A stretch of DNA of 64,000 nucleotides from positions 6,786,408-6,850,407 of the forward strand of contig CM075192.1 of NCBI GenBank assembly GCA_037577475.1. The letters run 5' to 3'. The DNA is from Chaunax sp. Z400 (Eukaryota > Chordata > Actinopteri > Lophiiformes > Chaunacidae). A program made the translations under genes and the position numbers. Below are positions 62,257 through 64,000 of the stretch, in pieces. Positions within the stretch are counted from its first letter, which is position 1, and every line of letters starts with the position of its first letter. A model generated the notes under the pieces. That model saw nothing but the letters and a program-made list of their open reading frames with translations. It did no database searches and had not been told where the DNA came from.

Positions 62257-64000
62257 CTGCTCCATAGGAGGAAGGTCAGACAGGAGGAAGGAGGTTCAAA
62301 CACTGTCAATCTTGAAAAGATACTCTGAAAACATACCAGTAATGAAGACTACAGAATGTGAATGTACACACAAACAGTATATACAAAGCCAACATATTTA
62401 TTTAGGGACCAGTGGTTCTAAGTCATGTGCAACCATGTGAAAAATTACCCCCACCCCACCCAAACACACACAATTACATACACATACAGACATACATCAT
62501 CAGATCACAGTAACACAACAAAGCAGGAGAACTGGCCATGCAAGCAGCAACAACACAAACCCTGTGTTTTTCAAGAAAAAAATTGGCCCAGCTTGGACCT
62601 TAAGGCTTTTCCTCTGCCAAGACTATTTCTGGCTTAAGTCCGGTCGCAGGAAAATAAGTAAGACTCAAGGTGACCAAGCAATGGGATACTGAGACTCTTG
62701 TGCCAAAAGTTTCATGGCTCCATTCAAAGCATCACAGATCAAACTAATGCTCTCAGCGTGCAGAGCCGACAGTCAGTACTTTATTTAGGGAAAAAATCAA
62801 CACTCCTGCAGGGTGGTGCACAGAGCTGTTCAATGGCTACAAAATCTAGGAGCTGTGTGTTGATTTTAGAAAAAAAGAAAGAGGCAAAGATACACCACCT
62901 TCTATGTCAACTGACCTGAGGGAGAGCAGGTGAATGGTTTTAGGTTCCTATGGATCCATATCACAGAGAACCTATCATGGTCATCCCACCCTGGTAAAGA
63001 AAACTCACATACAACTATGTTCCTTAAGGAAACTTGAGAAAGCAAATGTCTTGTGCCAAATTCTGTTGGTCATTTTATAGAGCAATAGAAAGCAACTTGA
63101 CTGAAACTTTGCCAACTGTTATGGTATATGAGCAGCCCAGGACAGGAAGACTCAGTTTATTAAAACTCCACACAGCTTGATTTGTATCCCCCTGTTGAGC
63201 ATCAGTGATATTGGTGAGCTAAGATGTCTCTGCAGATCCCAAATGGTAGTAAAAGACAACACCATCCCAGCCATAGTCTGCTCAACCTGCTACCATCTGG
63301 CAGGTATTACAGAAGTTGTAACAGATTAAAGAGGAGCTTCTTTCCCCAGGCTATATGAAACTCCTTTTTTGACTCTACTCTTCATTAGACTAAGTACATG
63401 ACTTTGCGTAAGTGCATAAAGAAAATAGTGTGTGTCACTATTATCTATTCTCTAGAACTTTAATGAGTTACCAGTGTTTCAAAAAGAAAAGCAATCTGTG
63501 GAAACACATCAGTTGGCAAATGCATCAGTTTCATGACAAGATTAGAAAACTTGACTATGTGCTATGGGCAGGTGAGAAACAACATGATGCTTGTTTCAAT
63601 CTGTGTGTTTGAACACATCAAAACAACACCTGTTAATGCATTTTCCCATTTAATTGTAAAGCTAATTTTTTAAAAATATGTTATACATATATATATATAT
63701 ACAGTATATATATATACATTTTCAATAATATGTATTTGTGTTGTGTTGTTTTAGTCTACTCTACTCTACTACTTATACACAAACACAGGCCAAGATCCAT
63801 ACCACCCATGCTGTCACTATGAACAACAGAAGAGAGGCACTGAGTGTTTGGTTTATGCCTGCCAAGCCTCCTGTTTTTCTCTTTCACTGTTATTTCTTTA
63901 AAGTATTTCCCTGTGAATCTCCTGTATTCTTAACCTTTGTAAAAACAACAACATTGTGGTAACACCACTAATGTTGACTTTGGGCACTGGGGGATAACAC
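62257..64000 (-). other. fat3: fat3 intron reaching the window edge
   Basis: A weak LINE C-terminal relic is suggested at about 63160-63370 on the plus strand ('cctgctaccatctggcaggt', 'aggagcttctttccccag'). A palindromic TA tract lies at 63685-63719. No cadherin exon is present. Confidence 0.4.

Overview
This window is vertebrate genomic DNA, almost certainly from a teleost fish. The evidence is split genes with GT-AG introns, very long CA/GT and GATA microsatellites, and remnants of repeat types common in fish (tRNA-derived SINEs, L1- and L2-like LINEs, hAT- and Harbinger-like miniature elements). Nothing bacterial (operons, ribosome binding sites, CRISPR) is present. Two protein-coding genes lie tail to tail, with about 6.7 kb between their stop codons.

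Left end (1-10 kb): a satellite-like array with about 95-99 bp units nested in a roughly 690 bp higher-order unit that contains GA tracts and telomere-like GGGTTAGGG stretches (1-2190). Next come a CA/TA-rich tract, a broken L1-clade LINE (about 2540-5770), a dispersed fish repeat, a 270 bp block present twice, and an LTR-like stretch. I see no host gene here.

10.1-17.7 kb, plus strand: a NHERF4/PDZD3-like scaffold gene of ten coding exons, 415 codons in the reconstruction. It starts with a 14-nt coding segment and encodes three PDZ domains. The fourth PDZ of the mammalian protein was not found.

17.7-24.4 kb: repeat-rich DNA between the genes, holding a LINE 3' end, a frame-broken ORF of a multicopy fish family, microsatellites and probably the 3' UTR of the right-hand gene.

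24.4-62.3 kb, minus strand: the 3' three-quarters of a FAT3-type giant protocadherin. I placed 23 coding exons (9,635 bp, 3,210 residues with a 20-residue cassette exon), and every reading phase matches across every junction. In order they encode one partial and about 21 further cadherin repeats, an EGF, a laminin G domain, three more EGFs, a transmembrane helix and a cytoplasmic tail ending in the PDZ ligand TEV. The 5' exons (about 12 cadherin repeats and the signal peptide) lie beyond position 64000. FAT3 was chosen over FAT1/2/4 because the tail carries FAT3-like blocks such as GSNKGSNSEVQSLSSF and STRELESDYYLGGYDIDS. I cannot tell fat3a from fat3b.

FAT3 is an adhesion and polarity receptor in neurons, and NHERF4 is an epithelial PDZ adaptor. 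A functional link is only suggested here by the PDZ ligand on one product and PDZ domains in the other. The most interesting signals are splicing-related: the cassette exon in the FAT3 tail, acceptors whose pyrimidine tract is replaced by long TG repeats, a CA repeat starting at a donor, a NAGNAG acceptor, a small intron inside the giant cadherin exon, and two alternative C-termini for the NHERF4-like protein.
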